Below, piece after piece: positions 1-6,064 of a stretch of 8,879 bases of DNA. Numbering within the stretch: position 1 is the first letter of the stretch; each line of letters begins with the position of its first letter. Below the pieces are notes generated by a model. It was not told where the DNA came from, ran no database searches, and worked only from the letters and a program-made list of their open reading frames with translations. The position numbers and the translations under genes are program-made. Source of the stretch: Bacteroidaceae bacterium (GTDB lineage: Bacteria > Bacteroidota > Bacteroidia > Bacteroidales > Bacteroidaceae). The stretch lies in contig JAFYWE010000150.1 of assembly GCA_017558165.1 (NCBI GenBank), positions 1 through 8,879 on the forward strand, in the 5' to 3' direction.

Positions 1-56
1 ACGACAAGCCCATCGACCGCGACACAGTACGTGCGCAGGAGATCCTTGCATCCTGA
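1..56 (+). CDS. C-terminal end of an unidentified protein (partial)
   Basis: An open frame enters from the left edge (first full codon at base 3) and ends with TGA at 54-56. It encodes only 17 residues, DKPIDRDTVRAQEILAS. A strong hairpin begins 15 bases after the stop, which fits the end of a real rightward gene converging on the leftward folate gene. The tail is too short for a family assignment. The charged, alpha-helical composition suggests a soluble protein, but that is weak inference. Confidence 0.5.
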   Translation, partial: DKPIDRDTVRAQEILAS

Positions 57-71
57 TTTGCGACACATAAA

Positions 72-105
72 TGACAAGAGCGGTTCCGTGGAACCGCTCT
101 TGTCA
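72..105. terminator. Bidirectional rho-independent-type hairpin between convergent genes
   Basis: A near-perfect inverted repeat: TGACAAGAGCGGTTC, a CGTG loop, then its exact complement (15 bp, or 16 if the C-G closing the loop pairs). It lies just after the stop of the rightward partial gene. It also contains the TGA stop (103-105) of the leftward cyclo-ligase gene. Flanks are T-rich on both strands (TTTATG on the minus strand, TTATATATCACTTT on the plus strand), though neither is a clean U-tract. It probably ends transcription from both sides. Confidence 0.8.
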
Positions 106-633
106 GTTATATATCACTTTATCCATCCTTACATCATGGGGTTCTACCGGCAACTCATCCACAAGCTGGCACGAATAGCAGACACCCACCTTCATTGCAC
201 GGAAGCCATCGCTTGACATATACTTGTCGTAATAACCCTTCCCGCGCCCCATGCGGTAGCCATCAGCTGTAAAAGCCACTCCCGGGACAACCATCAGATC
301 TATTTCCGAAGGCTCAATAGCCTCACAAAGCACAGGTTCCATAATTCCGAAAGAGCCTTTTGACAACATACCAGGTTCATAATGATAGAAGTTCATCACA
401 TCACCCTCCACACGAGGCAAAACGACAGTTTTCGTTTTAGACAGTTCATCGACAAGAGGCCATATCTGCGGTTCGTCAGAAAGCGGAGAAAACATGGCAA
501 CGACACCGGCATCACAAGCATCGATACATCTCCACAACGCGACACGCATCAACGCAGAAGAGAGTTCCTTGTCTGCAACCGACATTGCCAAGACCTTTGC
601 CTTGACAGCCCTCCTAAGCATTTTCTTATCCAT
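103..633 (-). CDS. fau: 5-formyltetrahydrofolate cyclo-ligase (MTHFS family)
   Basis: A cytoplasmic enzyme of about 176 residues, close to the usual family length. It uses ATP to convert 5-formyl-THF (folinic acid) into 5,10-methenyl-THF and so returns a storage or inhibitory folate to the one-carbon pool. The diagnostic C-terminal signature is present: VVPGVAFTADGYRMGRGKGYYDKY-like, with the glycine-rich GRGKGYYDKY at about residues 129-138. The N-terminal Lys/Arg-rich helix (DKKMLRRAVKAK) fits the substrate and phosphate-binding start of the family. Two ATGs are possible, at 639 and 633. I prefer 633 because an AAAGGA lies 7 bases upstream of it and only 1 base from the other. The gene overlaps the 3' end of meaB by 8 bases, so translational coupling is likely. 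Its stop codon sits inside the downstream hairpin. Confidence 0.93.
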   Translation of the reverse strand: MDKKMLRRAVKAKVLAMSVADKELSSALMRVALWRCIDACDAGVVAMFSPLSDEPQIWPLVDELSKTKTVVLPRVEGDVMNFYHYEPGMLSKGSFGIMEPVLCEAIEPSEIDLMVVPGVAFTADGYRMGRGKGYYDKYMSSDGFRAMKVGVCYSCQLVDELPVEPHDVRMDKVIYN

Positions 634-1738
634 TGCCATTTCCTTTCAGGCCATCATAGAATTCAAGCATCCTTGCAGCTGCGGCAAAAGAGGTCATCTT
701 GCCCGAAAGCAACAATTGTTCACACGCTTTCAGTTTCTCGGCAACACCCGGCGCATTCATGAAGCGCATACGCAACTGTTCGTCTATAGCCTCGTGCATC
801 CAGTATCTTGATTGGCTGTTACGACGCTCGTCAAAAGCACCATTCTCCTTGACTTTTGCGATATAATCGAAAATCATATCCCAGACCTCTTTAATACCAA
901 GGTCGTAGAAGCCCGAATAGGTAAGCACCTGCGGACGTATACCGCTTGCCGGCATAGGGAACAGGTGCAACGCATTGCGCAGATGGACAGCCGAACGACG
1001 CGCCTCATCTATATTGTCACCGTCGGCCTTGTTGATGACAACGCCGTCGGCCATCTCCATAATGCCACGCTTGATACCCTGAAGCTCATCACCGGCACCT
1101 GTTATCTGTATAAGCAGGAAGAAATCGACCATTGAATATACTGCAGTCTCACTCTGTCCCACACCTACCGTCTCGACAAACACCTTATCGTAACCAGCAG
1201 CCTCACAAAGCACAATGGTCTCGCGGGTCTTACGCGCTACGCCACCAAGAGATCCTGACGAGGCACTGGGTCGTATGAATGCGTCGTGATGCAAGGAAAG
1301 ACGCTCCATACGCGTCTTGTCACCCAGAATGCTACCTTTACTTCTTTCACTACTGGGGTCCACTGCAAGAACCGCAAGTTTACCGCCACAACGCTCAAGG
1401 ACATGCATTCCGAAAGCATCGATAGAGGTACTCTTTCCCGCACCGGGAACGCCGGTTATACCAATACGCACCGATTTGCCCGAATGCGGTAGGCAACGCT
1501 CGACAACCTCCTGCGCAATGACCTGATGCTCCGGCAACATGCTCTCAACAAGCGTAACAGCCCTACTGAGCATGGTGACATCTCCACGCAGTATACCCTC
1601 GACATAATCGTTTACCGTCAATGCAGCCGGTCGCTTACGGCGCATTGAAGAAAGATAAGGGTTCACCGAACCCAGTGACTCCACGCCACCGTTCACTTTG
1701 AGCCCTTTATATATCTTGTCATTTTCGGGATGTTCCAT
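626..1738 (-). CDS. meaB: Methylmalonyl-CoA mutase-associated GTPase MeaB
   Basis: A G3E-type P-loop GTPase (formerly ArgK/LAO transport ATPase). It acts as chaperone to B12-dependent methylmalonyl-CoA mutase, gating cofactor loading and protecting the enzyme in the succinate-propionate pathway. Visible motifs, numbered from ATG 1738 (370 aa): Walker A GVPGAGKST at 96-104, the VDPSSERSKGSILGDKTRM block at 126-144, switch II ETVGVGQSE at 189-197, and the base-recognition NKAD at 236-239. An N-terminal helical arm precedes the G domain and a C-terminal arm follows. The frame stays open to a TTG at 1810, but that codon lies inside the terminator hairpin of the preceding gene, and homologues as I recall them begin near MEHPEND, so 1738 is chosen. 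The mutase subunit genes are not in this window. The 3' end overlaps the cyclo-ligase gene. Confidence 0.95.
   Translation of the reverse strand: MEHPENDKIYKGLKVNGGVESLGSVNPYLSSMRRKRPAALTVNDYVEGILRGDVTMLSRAVTLVESMLPEHQVIAQEVVERCLPHSGKSVRIGITGVPGAGKSTSIDAFGMHVLERCGGKLAVLAVDPSSERSKGSILGDKTRMERLSLHHDAFIRPSASSGSLGGVARKTRETIVLCEAAGYDKVFVETVGVGQSETAVYSMVDFFLLIQITGAGDELQGIKRGIMEMADGVVINKADGDNIDEARRSAVHLRNALHLFPMPASGIRPQVLTYSGFYDLGIKEVWDMIFDYIAKVKENGAFDERRNSQSRYWMHEAIDEQLRMRFMNAPGVAEKLKACEQLLLSGKMTSFAAAARMLEFYDGLKGNGNG
641..646 (-). promoter_or_regulatory. Ribosome binding site of the cyclo-ligase gene, inside meaB
   Basis: AAAGGA on the minus strand lies within the last codons of meaB, 7 bases before the ATG at 633 and 1 base before the ATG at 639. 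Good Shine-Dalgarno matches are uncommon in Bacteroidales. This one favours the downstream start and supports coupled translation of the overlapping pair. Confidence 0.5.
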
Positions 1739-1757
1739 ATAACACGAATCAATGTAG

Positions 1758-1788
1758 CGAAGATAGCAATTAGGATGGATAAAAACAA
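1758..1788 (-). promoter_or_regulatory. Weak candidate promoter for meaB
   Basis: On the minus strand TATCTTCG (1758-1765) is one mismatch from the Bacteroidetes -7 box TAnnTTTG. A TTG (1786-1788) lies 20 bases upstream. It would start RNA about 15-20 bases before the meaB ATG and would overlap the T-run of the lipoprotein gene's terminator. The match is imperfect. Its appeal is that meaB needs some promoter after a strong terminator. Confidence 0.3.
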
Positions 1789-1815
1789 CAGGGCTGCCAT
1801 TTTTTGGCAACCCTG
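1781..1815 (-). terminator. Rho-independent terminator of the DUF3332 lipoprotein gene
   Basis: On the minus strand CAGGGTTGCC, loop AAAAAAT, GGCAGCCCTG forms a 10-bp stem with one G-T wobble (1789-1815). It is followed at once by TTGTTTTT. It begins about 25 bases after the lipoprotein stop codon. It separates that gene from meaB and rules out the upstream TTG start for meaB. Confidence 0.85.
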
Positions 1816-1839
1816 CATATCACAATATCATTCAATGAA

Positions 1840-2376
1840 TCATTTGTTCATTGCATAATCATTCACGAACATCTGAGCCTTATTGACGCCCTCGGCATCG
1901 AGTGTAATGTCCACGGTTGTATCACCTACATAAAGCTGGGCTGTATTGTCTGAATTGACTTTCACAAGGTTCACAACCTGGTCACCATACTGGGCACTCC
2001 ATACCTGCTCGTTCTCATCAAAAAGAAGATTCATGGCAGTCTTGCCATCAGAGATTGTATATCCGTTCTCAAGCGCGGTAACCTGTACGTCAACACCCTG
2101 CGAGTTCTTCACGATCTTTGTCTCGCCTGGCTCTGCAACAAGACTCTCGCCAGTCCAGAATTCAACAGAGTTGAGGACAACACCATCAACAAACAATGCG
2201 ATAGGATATACCGGTACAACGTGAAGCGCCACGAATACAACCTCGTTCACGAACTTGTCACCAAGGCCCTCGTTCCAATCCTTGATATTGTTTGTCAAGC
2301 GGAATGAACCGATACAAGATGAAAGAAGGAGAGTTGCAGTAAGCAACAACGCTGTGAATTTGAAATTCTTTTTCAT
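1840..2376 (-). CDS. DUF3332 family lipoprotein
   Basis: A 178-residue exported lipoprotein of unknown function. The N-terminus has a short basic MKKNFK stretch, a hydrophobic core (residues 7-19) and a lipobox LSSC with the lipidated Cys at 21. The mature start CIGSFRLTNNIKDWNEGLGD and the block KFVNEVVFVALHVVPVYPIA (41-60), followed by VLNSVEFWTGESL, match the DUF3332 family seen across Bacteroidetes and some Proteobacteria. The middle has a short hydrophobic segment (about 45-64). The C-terminal half looks like a small beta domain with repeated short strands. No acidic export signal follows the Cys, so a periplasm-facing location is more likely than the cell surface (inference). It has its own promoter and terminator, so it is probably monocistronic. 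The family assignment is from memory of conserved blocks. Confidence 0.85.
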   Translation of the reverse strand: MKKNFKFTALLLTATLLLSSCIGSFRLTNNIKDWNEGLGDKFVNEVVFVALHVVPVYPIALFVDGVVLNSVEFWTGESLVAEPGETKIVKNSQGVDVQVTALENGYTISDGKTAMNLLFDENEQVWSAQYGDQVVNLVKVNSDNTAQLYVGDTTVDITLDAEGVNKAQMFVNDYAMNK

Positions 2377-2411
2377 AGTAATTGTTTTTAAGGATTAATA
2401 AAAAAACGGGT

Positions 2412-2439
2412 ATGCCGGCAACTCTTTTTGCTCAGGCAT
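2412..2439 (-). other. Possible small hairpin in the lipoprotein mRNA leader
   Basis: Within the predicted 5' leader, ATGCC (2435-2439) can pair with GGCAT (2412-2416), enclosing a second helix GCAA/TTGC with an AAAGAG loop. The total is 9 bp with a small internal loop. It lies between the predicted transcription start and the ATG. It may only stabilise the mRNA, or it may be chance. Confidence 0.25.
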
Positions 2440-2447
2440 CACGACCG

Positions 2448-2476
2448 CAAATTTATCATTTTTTCAATAAAAACAA
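2448..2476 (-). promoter_or_regulatory. Bacteroidetes-type promoter of the DUF3332 lipoprotein gene
   Basis: The minus strand carries a full TAAATTTG (-7 box consensus TAnnTTTG) at 2448-2455 and a TTG (-33 element core) at 2474-2476, 18 bases apart. Predicted transcription starts near 2441-2444, giving a leader of about 65 bases before the ATG at 2376. The surrounding DNA is very AT-rich. Confidence 0.6.
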
Positions 2477-2540
2477 TATTTTTAATTTCTTTTTTTATCC
2501 ACAACAACATTTTTTATGAAAGATTTCATTATAAAGACCG

Positions 2541-2552
2541 AATGCATGCATT
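2541..2552. repeat. Perfect 12-bp palindrome AATGCATGCATT
   Basis: AATGCATGCATT is self-complementary over all 12 bases. It sits between the pepD terminator and the lipoprotein promoter, about 65 bases upstream of that promoter's -33 element. It could be an operator half-site pair or simply chance in AT-rich intergenic DNA. The gene-free stretch 2377-2616 holds otherwise only the promoter, leader hairpin and terminator listed separately. Confidence 0.35.
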
Positions 2553-2557
2553 ATTCT

Positions 2558-2588
2558 GCAAAAAGAGGCCGCCCGATTGGGCGGCCTC
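2558..2588 (-). terminator. Rho-independent terminator of the flippase-pepD operon
   Basis: GAGGCCGCCC, loop AATC as read on the minus strand (GATT on plus), then GGGCGGCCTC make a perfect 10-bp GC-rich stem (2565-2588). On the minus strand it is followed by TTTTTGC. It lies about 28 bases after the pepD stop. It separates pepD from the lipoprotein gene. Confidence 0.9.
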
Positions 2589-2616
2589 AAGACGTTGATA
2601 TACCTTTAATACGAAA

Positions 2617-4074
2617 TCAAAGCACACCGTTGACCACAAGTGACTTCACAAGAGAATAGAACTTCTCTACAGTAGGGATCTCTACGCGCTCTGTAGGAGA
2701 GTGTGGAGACATCAATGTGGGACCGAACGATACCATATCCATGCCCGGATAGTTTGTAGAGATGATACCACACTCAAGACCTGCGTGGATTACACGTACA
2801 TCGGGTTGTTTGCCGAACATCTCGCTATATGCACCCTTCAATGCTGCAAGCAGAGGAGAGTTCACGTTTGGCTGCCAGCCACTGTAACCACCGCTGAGTT
2901 CCACCTTCATACCGGCCATAGCGAAACAGCTTGAGAGCTGGAGTGCAAGAAACTCCTTCATTGTATCGCAAGAGCTGCGTGCAAGGATGTTTATCTCGGC
3001 CTTGCCATCGGCAATGCGCACGATAGAGAGGTTGCTTGATGTCTCTACAGTATCAGGGATAGTTGGGATGAAACGGAGTACACCGTCGTGGCAAGCGAGG
3101 ATAACGTCAACAAGGTTGTCCTGGATCTCCTCGGGAACAACAGTCTCAGGCATCTCGCACTCTGCCACTGTAAGGGTGATACCCTCCTCAATAGTTGCAT
3201 ACTCGCTGTTGTAGAGAGCTTCATACTTCGCGGCGATAGCCTTGAGCTCCTCAACACCCTCTGCAGGGAGTGTGAGCACCACCTCGCAACTTGCAGGGAT
3301 GGCATTGCGCATGTTACCGCCATTCCAAGAAGCGAGCACCACGCCACACTCATCCATGGCCTCACGTACGAAACGTGCCATGAGTTTGTTGGCGTTACCA
3401 CGGCCTGCGTTGATTTCCAGACCGGAGTGACCGCCACGCAAGCCCTTGAGCTGTACCTTTACGGCAACGTCCTCGTCATCACTTTCCTCTTCCATGAACT
3501 CCATTGTAGCTGTGATGTCCAGACCACCGGCACAACCGATATAAAGGACTCCCTCTTCCTCTGAGTCAAGATTCAACAGGATGCTACCCTCGAGCTCACC
3601 GCCCTTGAGGCCGAAAGCACCGTACATACCGGTCTCCTCATCAGCTGTGATAAGAGCCTCAAGTGGACCGTGCTGAATGGTATCATCCTCCATGATAGCC
3701 ATGATTGCGGCTACACCAAGACCGTTATCGGCACCAAGGGTTGTATCATCGGCATAGAGCCAGTCACCCTTTACCACGGTTGTGATAGGATCGTTCACGA
3801 AATCATGCTTGCTGTCCGGAGTCTTCTGTGGAACCATATCCATATGAGCCTGGAGAATTATGCCCTTACGGCCCTCAAGACCTGAAGTTGCAGGCTTACG
3901 CATGATGATATTGCCTGCCTCGTCCTGCCATGTCTGCACGTTGATGCTCTTGCCGAAATCGAGCAGGAACTTCTGTACTTTCTCAAGGTGTCCCGATGGA
4001 CGTGGAACCTGTGTCAAAGCCTCGAAATGCTTCCACACCTCACGAGGCTGAAGATCTTTGATTGTCAATGCCAT
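2617..4074 (-). CDS. pepD: Aminoacyl-histidine dipeptidase (peptidase D, M20 family)
   Basis: A cytosolic di-zinc metallopeptidase of 485 residues, typical of bacterial PepD. It hydrolyses Xaa-His dipeptides such as carnosine and a range of other unblocked dipeptides. The M20 signature is intact: QAHMDMVPQK with metal ligand His77 and catalytic Asp79, LGADNG with bridging Asp116, ADEETGMYGAFGL with catalytic Glu146 and metal ligand Glu147, NLDSEEEG with Asp170, and the late metal-ligand His458 in LMSPHSPTERV. The lid/dimerisation domain (about 195-385) carries GLRGGHSG (211-218). HAGLECG at 430-436 is also typical. The ATG at 4074 lies 12 bases after the stop of the flippase-like gene, so the two are probably co-transcribed, and a strong terminator follows. 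No damage is visible. It was probably a nutritional peptidase in this saccharolytic and proteolytic group (inference). Confidence 0.96.
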   Translation of the reverse strand: MALTIKDLQPREVWKHFEALTQVPRPSGHLEKVQKFLLDFGKSINVQTWQDEAGNIIMRKPATSGLEGRKGIILQAHMDMVPQKTPDSKHDFVNDPITTVVKGDWLYADDTTLGADNGLGVAAIMAIMEDDTIQHGPLEALITADEETGMYGAFGLKGGELEGSILLNLDSEEEGVLYIGCAGGLDITATMEFMEEESDDEDVAVKVQLKGLRGGHSGLEINAGRGNANKLMARFVREAMDECGVVLASWNGGNMRNAIPASCEVVLTLPAEGVEELKAIAAKYEALYNSEYATIEEGITLTVAECEMPETVVPEEIQDNLVDVILACHDGVLRFIPTIPDTVETSSNLSIVRIADGKAEINILARSSCDTMKEFLALQLSSCFAMAGMKVELSGGYSGWQPNVNSPLLAALKGAYSEMFGKQPDVRVIHAGLECGIISTNYPGMDMVSFGPTLMSPHSPTERVEIPTVEKFYSLVKSLVVNGVL

Positions 4075-4086
4075 AATTGTTCTTTT

Positions 4087-5073
4087 TTATTGTTTATCTT
4101 TAGTTTTTCGGAATTGCAACATTACAAGCGCATATAGTCCAAGCACCGCAACAAGCAGGGTCTGGGTACTGTGTACTATCAACGCGAAAACAGATGCATT
4201 TGTTGGGCTCACGCCATAGAGCACCATAATGCTTATTATTGCGAAATGCCATGGGCCGGCACCGTTCGGGGTAGGCACCACCACCGCCACACTTCCTGCG
4301 ACAAACAGCAGAAGCCCCGCCAGCAATGACAGGTCACTACTGAACCCGAAACAGAAGAAACACAGATAGAACTGCATGAAATAGCAGAACCATATGCCCA
4401 CAGTCTCGAGGATGAACAGCCAGCCGTTCTTCATTCTGGCCAACGAGGTTATACCGACAACGAAGTTGGAAATGAACGACTTTATACGTTTCCAGAACGC
4501 CATCTTACGTATAACCCTGTATAACAGCGCCATAATACCGGCCAATGACAACAGCACCACGACCCAACCGCCAATAGAGGCGAACAAAGGACTTTCGGCC
4601 GTACCGAAACCGGCATCACCAAGGAAACGGCAGAAAACAGGCCACTGCAGCAAGACCGCCAACACGGTCAACGACACCACCATCAATGTATCGATGAGTC
4701 GTTCGCTCACGACTGTGCCCAGCGATTGCGCGAACGGCACACGCTCGTATTGTTCAAGCACAACACAACGCGATACCTCGCCCACACGGGGCACCACAAG
4801 GTTAGCGGCATAGGCAATGAATATGGAATCGACGCATACCGCCGAAGAGGGCGCATAACCGAGCGGCGCAAGCGTAAGCCTCCAGCGCCATCCTCTTATC
4901 ACATGGCTCATTACGCCGAAGAACGTCGACACGGCGAACCAGGTCAGGTCCATCTCGGCAAGAGCCGCCCAAAGTTGTGTAAAGTCAAAATCGGCATATA
5001 TCATATAGAGGATAAGTATCCCCAATACAATAGGCAGTACCGTTTTTATCGTTTTATTGAAAATCTTTTTCAC
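4087..5073 (-). CDS. Flippase-like / lysylphosphatidylglycerol synthase TM-domain protein (UPF0104)
   Basis: A 328-residue polytopic inner-membrane protein of the family related to the N-terminal flippase half of MprF and to AglD. About eight hydrophobic segments can be seen, near 11-26, 45-58, 80-94, 126-143, 167-185, 220-240, 248-267 and 275-318 (the last probably two). Family motifs are clear: RGWRWRLTL (60-68), NLVVPRVGEVSR (91-102), GTVVSERLIDT (119-129) and PTPNGAGPWH (267-276). There is no C-terminal lysyl-transferase domain, so it is not a full MprF. Its lipid or glycolipid substrate is unknown. The start is GTG at 5073: no ATG lies upstream before an in-frame stop, and MKKI-type starts are usual in relatives. 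pepD follows 12 bases downstream. The link between the two genes looks like shared transcription and not shared chemistry. Confidence 0.9.
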   Translation of the reverse strand: MKKIFNKTIKTVLPIVLGILILYMIYADFDFTQLWAALAEMDLTWFAVSTFFGVMSHVIRGWRWRLTLAPLGYAPSSAVCVDSIFIAYAANLVVPRVGEVSRCVVLEQYERVPFAQSLGTVVSERLIDTLMVVSLTVLAVLLQWPVFCRFLGDAGFGTAESPLFASIGGWVVVLLSLAGIMALLYRVIRKMAFWKRIKSFISNFVVGITSLARMKNGWLFILETVGIWFCYFMQFYLCFFCFGFSSDLSLLAGLLLFVAGSVAVVVPTPNGAGPWHFAIISIMVLYGVSPTNASVFALIVHSTQTLLVAVLGLYALVMLQFRKTKDKQ

Positions 5074-5103
5074 AACTTTAGAAACATTTTTAATAGTTTT
5101 AGT

Positions 5104-5111
5104 TACCTTTG
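5104..5111 (+). promoter_or_regulatory. Candidate -7 box for the rsmA-mgtE operon
   Basis: TACCTTTG followed by CAAC is a full match to the Bacteroidetes TAnnTTTG -7 element. The -33 region is poor: the nearest TTTA is at 5077-5080, slightly too far. Predicted start is near 5115-5118, giving a leader of about 148 bases before the rsmA ATG. The upstream part of the promoter overlaps the GTG start of the leftward flippase-like gene. Confidence 0.5.
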
Positions 5112-5112
5112 C

Positions 5113-5210
5113 AACATTACGGTGGGGTCAAAAGGCCGTCCGTATTGTTATCTTATCAACTGACAGGATGCTCCGCAAATGACAACTTATCAGCGCAAAG
5201 ATAACAATAT
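5113..5210 (+). other. Candidate structured leader with two competing inverted repeats
   Basis: Repeat A: AACATTACGG (5113-5122) against CCGTATTGTT (5140-5149), 9 of 10 pairs. Repeat B: TATTGTTATCTT (5143-5154) against AAGATAACAATA (5198-5209), 12 perfect pairs plus a G-T at 5142/5210. Segment 5143-5149 belongs to both, so the two helices exclude each other. The 43-base loop of B can form small inner helices, such as CTGA/TCAG. I do not recognise a known riboswitch or RNA family. From the predicted start, the first few bases of repeat A may not be transcribed. Confidence 0.35.
5196..5203 (-). promoter_or_regulatory. Candidate -7 box for the flippase-pepD operon
   Basis: The minus strand reads TATCTTTG, a full TAnnTTTG match. 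No TTTG is present at the expected -33 distance. It would give a leader of about 115-120 bases before the GTG at 5073. It faces the rightward candidate at 5104-5111, so both leaders would overlap antisense. It also lies inside the right arm of the 12-bp inverted repeat. Confidence 0.4.
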
Positions 5211-5264
5211 ATTGGAGATAAGCCCACATTTCAGACACAATTTAATCAAAAAGGCTCACAGACT

Positions 5265-6053
5265 ATGAAAGCAGTAACAGCGAAGAAGAGATTAGGACAG
5301 CACTTTCTTGTAGACCTTTCGATAGCAAAGGACATTGCAGACACCGTTGACACCTGTCCGGGACTCCCCATTCTTGAGGTCGGCCCGGGAATGGGCGTGC
5401 TTACCCAGTTCCTGCTCGAGAAGAAACGCCCCCTGAAGGTCGTGGAGATTGACGAGGAATCAGTGAGCTACCTGTGTAAGAACCTGCCACAGCTGCAGGA
5501 GGAAAACATCATCCCCGACGACTTCCTTAAGATGCACCTTGACCGTCTTTTCGACGGCGGTCAGTTCATGCTCATAGGAAACTATCCCTACAACATCTCA
5601 AGCCAGATTTTCTTCAAGATGCTCGACTACAAGGAATTCATTCCCTACTGTAGCGGCATGATACAGAAGGAGGTCGGCGAGCGCCTGGCGGCCAAGCCCG
5701 GTACAAAGGCGTATGGTATCCTGAGCATATTCATACAGCTGTGGTATGACGTGGAGTACCTGTTCACCGTAAACGAGAATGTATTCTCTCCACCTCCCAA
5801 GGTCAAGAGCGCCGTGGTGTTGATGAAGCGCAACGGACGAACGTGCATGGAATGCGACGAAGAATTGTTCCGCAAGATTGTAAAGGGCACCTTCAACCAA
5901 CGAAGGAAAAAGCTGCGTAACTCGATACAGCAGATCGTAGGCAAGGAGTCACCGCTCTTGAGCGACCCGATACTCGAGATGCGCCCCGAGCAGCTGTCAA
6001 TAGAACAGTTCATGGAGTTGACAAGGAAGGTTGAACTCGCATTGGCGAAATAG
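5265..6053 (+). CDS. rsmA: 16S rRNA (adenine1518/1519-N6)-dimethyltransferase RsmA (KsgA)
   Basis: Uses S-adenosylmethionine to dimethylate the two adjacent adenosines in the 3'-terminal helix (h45) of 16S rRNA during late 30S assembly. Loss of the family's activity gives kasugamycin resistance in well-studied bacteria. At 262 residues it has normal length. Motifs: KKRLGQHFL at 7-15, SAM-binding EVGPGMG at 38-44, acidic VVEID around Glu61, DDF at 85-87, catalytic NYPYN at 106-110 (variant of NLPYN), FSPPPKVKSAVV at 174-185, and the RNA-contacting FNQRRKKLRNS at 210-220. The ATG at 5265 places the conserved GQHFL at the usual distance. No strong Shine-Dalgarno precedes it. mgtE follows after 11 bases, a pairing I recall as common in Bacteroidales. 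Confidence 0.97.
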   Translation: MKAVTAKKRLGQHFLVDLSIAKDIADTVDTCPGLPILEVGPGMGVLTQFLLEKKRPLKVVEIDEESVSYLCKNLPQLQEENIIPDDFLKMHLDRLFDGGQFMLIGNYPYNISSQIFFKMLDYKEFIPYCSGMIQKEVGERLAAKPGTKAYGILSIFIQLWYDVEYLFTVNENVFSPPPKVKSAVVLMKRNGRTCMECDEELFRKIVKGTFNQRRKKLRNSIQQIVGKESPLLSDPILEMRPEQLSIEQFMELTRKVELALAK

Positions 6054-6064
6054 AGAGACTGATC

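Noticed and set aside
1739..1810. Extension of meaB by 24 codons to a TTG start
   Set aside because: The TTG and next codons lie inside the upstream gene's terminator stem. The residues (VFIHPNCYLRYIDSCY) do not resemble a MeaB N-terminus, while MEHPEND does.
2495..2503. TTATCCACA, a perfect DnaA box
   Set aside because: Only one box is present, with no cluster and no origin-linked genes (dnaA, dnaN, gidA) nearby. A single 9-mer in AT-rich DNA is expected by chance.
3088..3564. A 158-codon plus-strand frame inside pepD (with others at 2701-2934 and 3670-3885)
   Set aside because: Antisense to a complete M20 peptidase, with Cys/His/Leu-rich composition and no family resemblance.
5074..5264. 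Possible tRNA or known riboswitch in the divergent gap
   Set aside because: No cloverleaf, T-loop GTTCRA motif or recognisable riboswitch core was found by eye. Only the inverted repeats reported above are supported.
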